Positions 45,751-55,291 of a DNA stretch of 64,000 bases are shown piece after piece. Where the stretch lies: the NCBI GenBank assembly GCA_022432975.1, contig CM039502.1:19229453-19293452 (forward strand). The letters are read 5' to 3'. The translations under genes and the position numbers were made by a program. Every line of letters begins with the position of its first letter. Position 1 is the stretch's first letter. Under the pieces are notes generated by a model. It worked only from the letters and a program-made list of their open reading frames with translations. It searched no databases and was not told the DNA's origin. The DNA is from Begonia masoniana (taxonomy: Eukaryota; Streptophyta; Magnoliopsida; Cucurbitales; Begoniaceae).

Positions 45751-46825
45751 TCCAACTCCCAATTTCATAGGGGGATCAGATCAGAAACGAATGCATATAC
45801 AGCTGAGATGAGAAAGTAGAAACTGCATATTTAGGAGTTTATGTTTCAGTATTTCATTTCATTACTGCTTTACTTACTTAGCATTAGGCTAATAGATGAG
45901 TTTTGTGATGTAGGTGAAGAAGTGACTGAAGGTGTGTTTTCTGAGCCTGTTGAGGACTAGGCTGGTTGGGGGAGCACGTTCATGTCTCGATCTGGTAAAC
46001 TGATGAGGCGGATTAACTGATGTCTGTAGGTTTGAAGGTTCAGTTGACGATGATTAAATTTCTGAGTTTTAGTGACAGTAGTAGTTTTTGGATGTTTTGG
46101 ATACAATTTAAGGCTTGTTCTAATAATGATACTCTAATAGTTCTTTTTAAAGTAGTCTTTACCAAATTTTGGAGTAATGCACGGATTTAATTATTTTTAA
46201 ATGATTGTAGTAAAATACTCAGGTTCCTTGGTAGTCGGAATTCTCTGTGTTTAGAGTGAAATGTGTTGCTATGCTGAGTTGTTGTTCTGTTGTCTGTCGG
46301 AAGACGTTGTCTACCTGTAGATGTTAGATGGGTAAATTGTCCGGCTGACGTCATCGGAAGATGCCTTCAGTAAAAGCCATCGGATGATGTCTTCAGTAAA
46401 AGCTATCGGCAGATGTGTATAATAAGTTTTGTCATTTAGCGATCGGTGGATGTCGTGTAATAGATATATCGGAAGATGTAGTAAAAGTGTTATCGTTTAG
46501 CGATCGGTGGATGTCGTGTATTAGACCTATCAGAAGATGTAGTAGAAGTGTTGTCGTTTAGTGATCGGTAGATGTAGGAAGTAATTTTTCGTTTAGTGAC
46601 CGGACGACGTGATCAGTTTTCTCTTTCTCTTTCAACCAACTGTCTTGAATATTTTAATTATTTAATAAAGATTGTTTTTATAGGATGATTTTTCTGCTAC
46701 AAGATTTAATGTTTCAAGAGTCAAACCTTGATCATCAAATAAAATTTTAAAGTTTTTACAAAGTTTCATAGTTCGGTTCAGTAGTATGAGTAACGAACTG
46801 AGTTTAAATAATTCGGGGCATTACA

Positions 46826-46830
46826 GCTAT
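46826..46830. repeat. Target-site duplication GCTAT, right of S
   Basis: GCTAT follows the LTR end GCATTACA and equals 19202-19206. The next bases continue the X RNase H coding sequence. Confidence 0.92.
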
Positions 46831-47483
46831 TGACACTTCTAGTTGAGGACTAAAAGTTTAGTATTTATTGTGATGCTTCTAGAATTGGGTTGGGATGCAT
46901 GATAATGCAGAATGAGAAAGTAATTGCCTATTGCTTCAAGGCAATTGAAAACTTATGAGCAAAATTATCAGACCCATGATTTGGAGTTAGCGGCGGTGGT
47001 GTTCGCACTAAAAATATGGAGGCATTACTTGTATGAACAACTGTGTGAAATATTTTCATATCATAAAAGTCTGAAATATATTTTCACTCAGAAGGAGCTG
47101 AACATGAGACAACGACGGTGGTTCGAGTTTGTGAAAGACTATGACTTTGAGATTAAATACCACCTTGGTAAAGCGAATGCAGTGGCAGACGCATTGAGTA
47201 GAGTGACCGCTTCTGTTTCAGCCATGTTACTAGTGATGCCGTCAGCCTTGAGTACAGAAATCCAAAATGTTCGTATGGAGGGAGTTTCAGATTTAGCAGC
47301 AGTACTCTCTACCTTATCTTTAAAGACAACTATTCTGGATAAAATCGGAGAGGCTCAGAAGGATGATTTTGTGTGCAACGAGTTCAAATTGGGCATGGTT
47401 TCTGATGATAGATCTGAGTTTATTTATTCGGATGATGGAATCCTGAAGTTTCAAAATAGATGGTACGTTTTGAATAATGGGAG
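46831..47483 (+). pseudogene. Element X RNase H and integrase N-terminal spacer
   Basis: This continues X pol after solo LTR S in the same frame. The RNase H start FSIYCDAS is readable after a stop near 46855. One or two shifts near 46925 lead into an open frame 46924-47483 with [25 protein letters not shown] sequence (about residues 5-25), the [18 protein letters not shown] [23 protein letters not shown] near residue 88, and a spacer ending NRWYVLNNG. The conserved Asp of DHKS is Tyr here, so RNase H would be impaired. Integrase should follow but is missing: a 39-bp array begins in mid-codon at 47484. Confidence 0.85.
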
Positions 47484-50400
47484 CTAGAGAGTTAAATGCC
47501 TCGTCGTTAAAGTGCAAGAGCACTAGAGAGTTAAATGCCTCGTCGTTAAAGTGCAAGAGCACTAGAGAGTTAAATGCCTCGTCGTTAAAGTGCAAGAGCA
47601 CTAGAGAGTTAAATGCCTCGTCGTTAAAGTGCAAGAGCACTAGAGAGTTAAATGCCTCGTCGTTAAAGTGCAAGAGCACTAGAGAGTTAAATGCCTCGTC
47701 GTTAAAGTGCAAGAGCACTAGAGAGTTAAATGCCTCGTCGTTAAAGTGCAAGAGCACTAGAGAGTTAAATGCCTCGTCGTTAAAGTGCAAGAGCACTAGA
47801 GAGTTAAATGCCTCGTCGTTAAAGTGCAAGAGCACTAGAGAGTTAAATGCCTCGTCGTTAAAGTGCAAGAGCACTAGAGAGTTAAATGCCTCGTCGTTAA
47901 AGTGCAAGAGCACTAGAGAGTTAAATGCCTCGTCGTTAAAGTGCAAGAGCACTAGAGAGTTAAATGCCTCGTCGTTAAAGTGCAAGAGCACTAGAGAGTT
48001 AAATGCCTCGTCGTTAAAGTGCAAGAGCACTAGAGAGTTAAATGCCTCGTCGTTAAAGTGCAAGAGCACTAGAGAGTTAAATGCCTCGTCGTTAAAGTGC
48101 AAGAGCACTAGAGAGTTAAATGCCTCGTCGTTAAAGTGCAAGAGCACTAGAGAGTTAAATGCCTCGTCGTTAAAGTGCAAGAGCACTAGAGAGTTAAATG
48201 CCTCGTCGTTAAAGTGCAAGAGCACTAGAGAGTTAAATGCCTCGTCGTTAAAGTGCAAGAGCACTAGAGAGTTAAATGCCTCGTCGTTAAAGTGCAAGAG
48301 CACTAGAGAGTTAAATGCCTCGTCGTTAAAGTGCAAGAGCACTAGAGAGTTAAATGCCTCGTCGTTAAAGTGCAAGAGCACTAGAGAGTTAAATGCCTCG
48401 TCGTTAAAGTGCAAGAGCACTAGAGAGTTAAATGCCTCGTCGTTAAAGTGCAAGAGCACTAGAGAGTTAAATGCCTCGTCGTTAAAGTGCAAGAGCACTA
48501 GAGAGTTAAATGCCTCGTCGTTAAAGTGCAAGAGCACTAGAGAGTTAAATGCCTCGTCGTTAAAGTGCAAGAGCACTAGAGAGTTAAATGCCTCGTCGTT
48601 AAAGTGCAAGAGCACTAGAGAGTTAAATGCCTCGTCGTTAAAGTGCAAGAGCACTAGAGAGTTAAATGCCTCGTCGTTAAAGTGCAAGAGCACTAGAGAG
48701 TTAAATGCCTCGTCGTTAAAGTGCAAGAGCACTAGAGAGTTAAATGCCTCGTCGTTAAAGTGCAAGAGCACTAGAGAGTTAAATGCCTCGTCGTTAAAGT
48801 GCAAGAGCACTAGAGAGTTAAATGCCTCGTCGTTAAAGTGCAAGAGCACTAGAGAGTTAAATGCCTCGTCGTTAAAGTGCAAGAGCACTAGAGAGTTAAA
48901 TGCCTCGTCGTTAAAGTGCAAGAGCACTAGAGAGTTAAATGCCTCGTCGTTAAAGTGCAAGAGCACTAGAGAGTTAAATGCCTCGTCGTTAAAGTGCAAG
49001 AGCACTAGAGAGTTAAATGCCTCGTCGTTAAAGTGCAAGAGCACTAGAGAGTTAAATGCCTCGTCGTTAAAGTGCAAGAGCACTAGAGAGTTAAATGCCT
49101 CGTCGTTAAAGTGCAAGAGCACTAGAGAGTTAAATGCCTCGTCGTTAAAGTGCAAGAGCACTAGAGAGTTAAATGCCTCGTCGTTAAAGTGCAAGAGCAC
49201 TAGAGAGTTAAATGCCTCGTCGTTAAAGTGCAAGAGCACTAGAGAGTTAAATGCCTCGTCGTTAAAGTGCAAGAGCACTAGAGAGTTAAATGCCTCGTCG
49301 TTAAAGTGCAAGAGCACTAGGGAGTTAAATGCCTCGTCGTTAAAGTGCAAGAGCACTAGAGAGTTAAATGCCTCGTCGTTAAAGTGCAAGAGCACTAGAG
49401 AGTTAAATGCCTCGTCGTTAAAGTGCAAGAGCACTAGAGAGTTTAACGTCTCGTCGTTAAAGTGCAAGAGCACTAGAGGGTTTAACGTCTCGTCGTTAAA
49501 GTGCAAGAGCACTAGAGAGTTAAATGCCTCGTCGTTAAAGTGCAAGAGCACTAGAGAGTTAAATGCCTCGTCGTTAAAGTGCAAGAGCACTAGAGAGTTA
49601 AATGCCTCGTCGTTAAAGTGCAAGAGCACTAGAGAGTTAAATGCCTCGTCGTTAAAGTGCAAGAGCACTAGAGGGTTTAACGTCTCGTCGTTAATGTGCT
49701 AGGCACTAGAGAGTTTAACGTCTCGTCGTTAAAGTGCAAGAGCACTAGAGAGTTTAACGTCTCGTCGTTAATGTGCTAGGCACTAGAGAGTTTAACGTCT
49801 CGTCGTTAATGTGCTAAAGTATGCACTAGGGAGTTAAATGCCTCGTCGTTAAAGTGCAAGAGCACTAGAAGGTTTAACGTCTCGTCGTTAATGTGCTAAA
49901 GTATGCACTAGGGAGTTAAATGCCTCGTCGTTAAAGTGCAAGAGCACTAGAGGGTTTAACGTCTCGTCGTTAAAGTGCAAGAGCACTAGAGGGTTTAACG
50001 TCTCGTCGTTAAAGTGCAAGAGCACTAGAGAGTTAAATGTCTCGTCGTTAAAGTGCAAGAGCACTAGAGAGTTAAATGCCTCGTCGTTAAAGTGCAAGAG
50101 CACTAGAGGATTTAACGTCTCGTCGTTAATGTGCTAGGCACTAGAGAGTTAAATGTCTCGTCGTTAAAGTGCAAGAGCACTAGAGAGTTTAACGTCTCGT
50201 CGTTAATGTGCTAAAGTATGCACTAGGGAGTTAAATGCCTCGTCGTTAAAGTGCAAGAGCATTAGAGGGTTTAACGTCTCGTCGTTAATGTGCTAGAGTA
50301 GGCACTAGAGAGTTAAATGCCTCGTCGTTAAAATGCAAGAGAACTAGAGGGTTTAACGTCTTGTCGTTAATGTGCTAGGCACTAGAGAGTTAAATGTCTC

Positions 50401-50697
50401 GTCGTTAATGTGCTAGGCACTAGAGAGTTAAATGCCTCGTCGTTAAAGTGCAAGAGAACTAGAGGATTTAACGTCTCGTCGTTAATGTGTTAGAGTAGGC
50501 ACTAAAGAGTTAAATGTCTCGTCGTTAAAGTGCAAGAGCACTAGAAGGTTTAACGTCTCGTCGTTAATATGCTAGGCACTAGAGAGTTAAATGCCTCGTC
50601 GTTAAAGTGCAAGAGAACTAGAGGATTTAACGTCTCGTCGTTAATGTGCTAGGCACTAGAGAGTTAAATGCCTCGTCGTTAAAGTGCAAGAGCATAG

Positions 50698-50745
<48 letters not shown>

Positions 50746-51290
50746 TTTTAACGTCTCGTCGTTAATGTGCTAGGCACTAGAGAGTTAAATGTCTCGTCGT
50801 TAAAGTGCAAGAGCACTAGAGGGTTTAACGTCTCGTCGTTAATATGCTAGGCACTAGAGAGTTAAATGCCTCGTCGTTAAAGTGCAAGAGCACTAGAGGG
50901 TTTAACGTCTCGTCGTTAATGTGCTAGGCACTAGAGAGTTAAATGTCTCGTCGTTAAAGTGCAAGAGCACTAGAGGGTTTAACGTCGTTAAAGTGCAAGA
51001 GCACTAGAGGGTTTAACATCTCGTCGTTAATGTGCTAGGGTAGGCACTAGAGAGCTAAATGCCTCGTCATTAAAGTGCAAAAGCAGTAGAGGGTTTAACG
51101 TCTTGTTGTTAATGTGCTAAAGTATGCACTAGGGAGTTAAATGCCTCGTCGTTAAAGTGCAAGAGCACTAGAGGGTTTAACGTCTCGTCGTTAACGTGCT
51201 AGAGCATGCACTAGGGAGTTGACCGCCTTGTCATTAAAGTGCAGGAGCACTAGAGGGTTTAACGTCTCGTCGTTAACGTGCATGAGCAAA
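47484..51290. repeat. 39-bp minisatellite: 50 homogeneous units, then a mixed array
   Basis: From 47484 to 49433 there are exactly 50 units of 39 bases (CTAGAGAGTTAAATGCCTCG TCGTTAAAGTGCAAGAGCA), with one visible substitution near 49321. From 49434 the array is mixed. It alternates the GTTAAATGCC/AAAGTGCAAGAG type with a GTTTAACGTC/AATGTGCTAGGC type, with shortened or lengthened units (CTAAAGTATGCACTAGGG), and becomes more diverged toward 51290. This suggests the right side is the old founder array and the left block a recent expansion. Because 39 is a multiple of 3, both strands stay open for over 700 codons; I do not believe either is a protein. Confidence 0.95.
50698..50742. repeat. Run of 45 A inside the 39-bp array
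   Basis: A pure A tract replaces the few bases (CTAGAG) normally found between GAGCA and GGTTTAACG. Its position inside an otherwise regular array suggests an artefact or a local slippage event, like the larger T run at 31362. Confidence 0.9.
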
Positions 51291-52009
51291 TAGTCAAAAC
51301 TGTATGTGTGAGGGGATTGTGTGTGCATTGTGCTTGTTTATATTCGTTATTCATTACTTGCTAAGCGTAAGCTTATGTGTGTGTGCGTGTTCTGTGGTGT
51401 AGGTGATAGAGCAGTTACAGGTGAGATGGAGAGTGATGATCAGGACTAGGTGGCAGTTGGTGGTAGTCAGTGGCACACGGGGCATGCCGGTGCGGGCAGT
51501 TGTCGGGGTGCCTCGACCATGGTCTTTGGGGAATGTGGGCTTTTTATTTTAGTAGTTTATTGTAGATTTCTGTTTTAGGAAATACTGTTTTGGGAATGTT
51601 GTATTTAGTCATAGTTCAGGGTGATGTGTTACCCTGTATTGTGGATTTTCTTCATTTTGGTTGATAGCATTTCTCGACGATATGTTGATTGTTGGAGATT
51701 TCGTAGGTTGGTTAGATGGTTAGGAATATTCTGGATTGGTTGGGATTGGATTTTATGCAGGTATTTAACATTTTGGAGGCGCCATTTTCAGGCGTTACTT
51801 TGTCAAAATTTTCGGGGAGGACGCCGTGGTATTTAACGGTTAGAATGTTTGGGAAATTAATGAGTCTAGGCAGCTAGGTATGACGTAAGAGAGTTTAGAG
51901 AAACTTAGCTTTAAATTTTGTTGTTTCAATTTTATTTTAAATTATGTTTTAACGTGGGATTGGTTAGCAAAGTAGCGCACCGAGCCAGGGTGGGTTCGGG
52001 GGCGTTACA
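51291..52009 (+). mobile_element. 3' part of a Tekay-like LTR
   Basis: It contains TTACTTGCTAAGCGTAAGC and GTGGTGTAG/GTGATAGAGC near 51349-51412, matching the acceptor-like box in LTRs S, Y and I, and ends GGGGGCGTTACA at 52009. Its sequence does not match the X 5' LTR closely. It is therefore either the 3' part of another family's LTR joined to X, or a strongly diverged X 3' LTR. The bases after it (TCAAT) do not match those before 14815 (GCAAA). There is no gene here; a 71-codon plus frame (51621-51836) shows no recognisable domain. Confidence 0.6.
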
Positions 52010-52015
52010 TCAATA

Positions 52016-52306
52016 TTGTGTGAGTCATCCCTTTCACTAACCAAAACTCAAATCAAATTTATTGAGGAAATCTTTAATGAGGAGGAGAATGAAATTGTAG
52101 AGGAGGATGATGACTCCATTGAATTACCTTTAGAAGAAAAGGAGGAGGAAAACTCATTAGTTATGGAAGCATCTCTTAGTGAAGAGGAAGAAGAAGAGAT
52201 CATCTATCCCATGGAGGAACCATTACTTAAAGGGGGTGATGAACAAGGGGAAATTATTGAAGATTTTGGAATGAATGAGCTATTTTGTTTCATTCGCAGC
52301 CAATAA
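52016..52306 (+). CDS. Unrecognised acidic open frame (96 codons)
   Basis: The translation is strongly acidic, with runs such as EEENEIVEEDDD and SEEEEEE between hydrophobic residues. It has no domain I recognise, no signal peptide and no clear promoter. The frame is open upstream to the LTR end at 52009, so it could be the tail of a longer sequence truncated by that LTR. Acidic stretches occur in some gypsy Gag proteins, but I have no positive match. It slightly overlaps, on the opposite strand, the end of the CRM-like integrase remnant. It may be a fragment of a retroelement protein or chance. Confidence 0.3.
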   Translation: MCESSLSLTKTQIKFIEEIFNEEENEIVEEDDDSIELPLEEKEEENSLVMEASLSEEEEEEIIYPMEEPLLKGGDEQGEIIEDFGMNELFCFIRSQ

Positions 52307-53690
52307 AAAAGGTCACAAAGCACACTCAATGTTTTATTAACTTCAAAGTGTCTCATTAACCCTCCTCCATGTGTCTCTCTAACAAGTAACTCTCTGAAAG
52401 AACATTTAGGGATACAAGTTTATCCTTTTTAAATAAAAATCCCTCGTGTCTATAATAGTCATTACATGCATGTTTCTTACATTCTTTCCAAACGGATCAA
52501 TATCTGAGTCCAATTCAAATAAGTTCTTTATTAAATCAATTCCTAACTACTTAGATTGTAAACTAGTTACAAGCATGGACAACCACATTCTCTTTACTTT
52601 TTTTATAATGAATAACATAAGGAAATGTCTCTATGAACTCTATCCACTTTGCATGTCTCTTTGTGCAACTTTCCTTGTGTCTTTAAGTTCTTTAGGCTAT
52701 CATAGTAGAAATGGATGATGAACTCTTTGGGCCACAAGTAGTGTTGCCACGTTTGCAATGTTTTCACCAAGGCATACAACTCCTTGTCGTATATTGGACA
52801 GTTTAAGACCGTGCCACTAAGCTTTTCACTAAAATAAGCGATCGACTTCATATCTTGCATCAAAACACCACCAATTCCTTTTCTCGATGCATCACATTCA
52901 ATCTCAAATGTTTTATCAAAATTTTGCAAAACTAACAAAGGTGCATTAGTTAACTTTTCTTTTAGAAGATTAAAAGATTCATCATGTACCTCAGTCCACC
53001 TAAAATCAACATTCTTTTTAATCAAATCATTCAATAGTGCCACAATAGTACTAAAGTCTCTAACGAATCTTCGATAAAAGCTAGCTAAACCATGAAAACT
53101 ACGTATCTCGTTAGCAACGATACTCCACTCGAGCTCATTACAAAACAAAGAAACAGTATCGATTCCATGCCAAAAGTGCACCTTTTGAGGTTAGCATATA
53201 ATTGGTTTATTCACAAAACATTAAAACCAAATTTTAAATGTTCCACATGTTGTTCTAATGTTTTGCTATAAAATAATATATCATCAAAATAAACCACGAT
53301 AAATTTTCTGATAAACGGTCGTAATATGTGATTCATTAATACCATAAATGTTCTAGGTGCATTACATAATCCAAAGGGCATGACTAACCACTCATAAAGC
53401 ACAAATTTTTGTTTTGAAAGCAGTTTTCCACTCGTCTCCCATTTTTATACGAATTTGATAATATCTATTCTTTAAATCTATTTTTGAGAATAAACAAGTG
53501 TCATATCTCTCATCAAGCATGTCATCTAACCTTGGTATAGGATGTCAATATTTTACTGTTATTTTATTGATTGCTCGACAATCCACATACATCCTCCATA
53601 ATCCATCCTTCTTTGGCACAAATAAAATGGGTATCGAGCATGGGCTTAGTGATATGCTATGGGAAACCATCTCCCAAAAATGACCAGATC
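52290..53690 (-). pseudogene. CRM-like chromovirus RT, RNase H and integrase start (decayed)
   Basis: On the minus strand a single decayed pol segment can be followed through several frames. RT fingers: [18 protein letters not shown] (about 53620-53560), then [14 protein letters not shown] (about 53490-53450). RT palm: open 53402-53211, with [14 protein letters not shown] and [12 protein letters not shown], keeping the catalytic Asp pair. Connection and RNase H: 53181-52603, with [56 protein letters not shown] damaged integrase zinc-binding start continues to about 52300 (GGGLMRHFEVNKT). These motifs fit the CRM group and differ from the Tekay elements around it. Multiple stops and shifts make it a pseudogene. 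Confidence 0.8.
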
Positions 53691-53849
53691 CATGGCCGAA
53701 TTTTATTTCTAATCCTTTTGTTCAGTTTGCAGGTAAACAAGTTGGTGTCCACGTGAAAGTAAAGCTCTACCATTAAGGCGACTTCAAGGCTGGCAACCCT
53801 CTGAATTTGAGGACAAATTCTCAATCATCTGGGGAGGATGATTGACATG
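53691..53849 (+). pseudogene. Pol C-terminal fragment of a CRM-like element, plus strand
   Basis: The plus strand reads NPLNLRTNSQSSGEDD (about 53795-53843), closely resembling the end of the minus-strand fragment at 55069 (LKDLRTNIQSLG). It is followed by the purine-rich GGGGAGGATGAT. It lies head-on against the minus-strand RT remnant, so at least one inversion or separate insertion is needed to explain the order. Confidence 0.5.
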
Positions 53850-54859
53850 CCACAACCTGCAAAAAGGTGTGTTTCCACCCACACAAATGATTAGACCTCT
53901 AGGTGCTCGGCCAAGCTGAGAATACCTTAAAATAGGCCCAAAGTTCTAAAGGAAAACGAACCCCAAATCACTTGAAAATTTAGATGCAACTTATAACAAG
54001 AGTGAAATGAAACACTTTAAATTTTCAGATCAAAATAAGTTATGAAAGTGTAGTTATGCAAGAAAATTTGAGATTGTCTTATGAGTAATATTTTGAGACT
54101 CTCATCTTGCTCTTCTTTCCAAGGAAAGAAATGCAACCTTTGGGAAATAGTTTTGGCCACCTTTTTTTGGTTTCTAACTCTTTAAAGAGTAGAGAGAATG
54201 ATGGAAATAAGAACCTTCAAGCAACCGTGAGCTTGGAGGTAATGGAGGCGCACTCCTCTCGGGTGAGCCACACTGAGGCTTACCTTCGGTATGCAAACTG
54301 CCTTGGTTTCTCTAAAGAAAACAACCACTATTTCATTCAACAACAACCTTTTATAATCACCAATAACCATGTTTATATAGACCTAAGGATGGTTGGAGGG
54401 TTTGGTTGCAAAGGAAGACTCAAAGAGCTGTTGGAGTTTCGGCCACTCACTTGGCTTCATTCTTCACTTGGATGACCGAGATGAAGTGTGCAATTTGATC
54501 CAATGGCTAAGGGTTGCCATGTCATCAATCCAAGGCTTTCTCCAAGGAATGAAACTCCAACATAGCATCTTCAAGTGGCAGCAAAATGATTGGCCAAAAA
54601 GGGTAATGGTCGCCACTCCAAATTAGCGCCCAAAGGTTGCCATTTTCCTTGAGCCGTGCGGTCCAAGCATGCAAGCCATGCATTTGAGTTTTGAACCAAA
54701 CTCAAAACCATCAACTATCCTAGCATACATCTAATCCTAATGCCTAATGATGCATGCAATTAATAAGATTACATAAAAGGCCAATGTTTAACAACAAAAT
54801 ACAAAGAAAACATAAAACTAGAGTGTTTAGTTACAAAGTGATTTTAGGGAAGACAAATT
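53850..54859. mobile_element. CRM-like LTR, orientation uncertain
   Basis: A segment bounded by TGACATGCC (53850) and TAGTTACA (about 54834) has TG...CA ends on both strands. On the minus strand there is GATGACATGG and then GGTCTATATAAAC at about 54390-54375, a good TATA box, as in the plus-strand segment at 13615. On the plus strand a purine tract precedes its left end. The two orientation clues disagree. The ~120-codon plus-strand frame at 54107-54475 has no recognisable domain and I leave it uncalled. Confidence 0.45.
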
Positions 54860-55291
54860 CCCTATTCTTGGTCTTCCAACCTTGATTCCCATGTGAGCAC
54901 ATGGAAGGGTTGCTTTTTGTCTTTCGTATTAAGCTCCCAATCAAAGTCTTCAAAAAGGTTATCGAAATTATCATCACCTACAAAAGAATTAAACCTGTTA
55001 GTAAATAGGTTAGATAAAGCTTGAGCCTTTGTTTGAGATTGAGTAATTTCTTTCTAAGGCATATCATCCTATCCAAGTGATTGAATATTTGTCCTCAAAT
55101 CCTTTAATTCGACCTCCTTGATGTCTTCCTCATCGCCTATATAAGGTGATAGATCCTTGACGTTGAAAGTAGCTGATACTTCATAATCGCCCAACAACAC
55201 TAACTTGTAAGCATTGTTGTTGATTTTCTCTAACACCTTAAACGGCCCATCGGCTCTCGATAGTAACTTGGATTTCCTTTTGGCTAGAAAC
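54860..55291 (-). pseudogene. CRM-like integrase C-terminus and tail, truncated by element Z
   Basis: The minus strand reads LAKRKSKLLSRADGPFKVLE from 55291, the typical GPY/F-like end of CRM-group integrase. It continues through NAYKLVLLGDYEVSATFNV and YIGDEEDIKEVELKDLRTN to a stop at 55069. Beyond the stop a tail continues in frame (QSQTKAQALSNLF, DFDWELNTKDK). The upstream part of pol is cut off at 55291/55292 by the TGTAACACCC start of element Z. The LTR-like segment then lies between this integrase end and the RT remnant. Confidence 0.75.

Noticed and set aside
47320..49702. 782-codon minus-strand and 741-codon plus-strand frames made of a 13-residue repeat
   Set aside because: A 39-base period keeps any stop-free unit open on both strands. 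Neither has a leader, domain or conserved start, and the plus one begins in broken X pol.
51291..52009. Confident 3' LTR of element X
   Set aside because: Sequence does not match the X 5' LTR well and the flanking five bases differ (GCAAA, TCAAT), so I list it only as a Tekay-like LTR end.
54107..54626. 122- and 77-codon plus-strand frames
   Set aside because: They lie in an LTR-like segment, overlap each other and have no recognisable motif.
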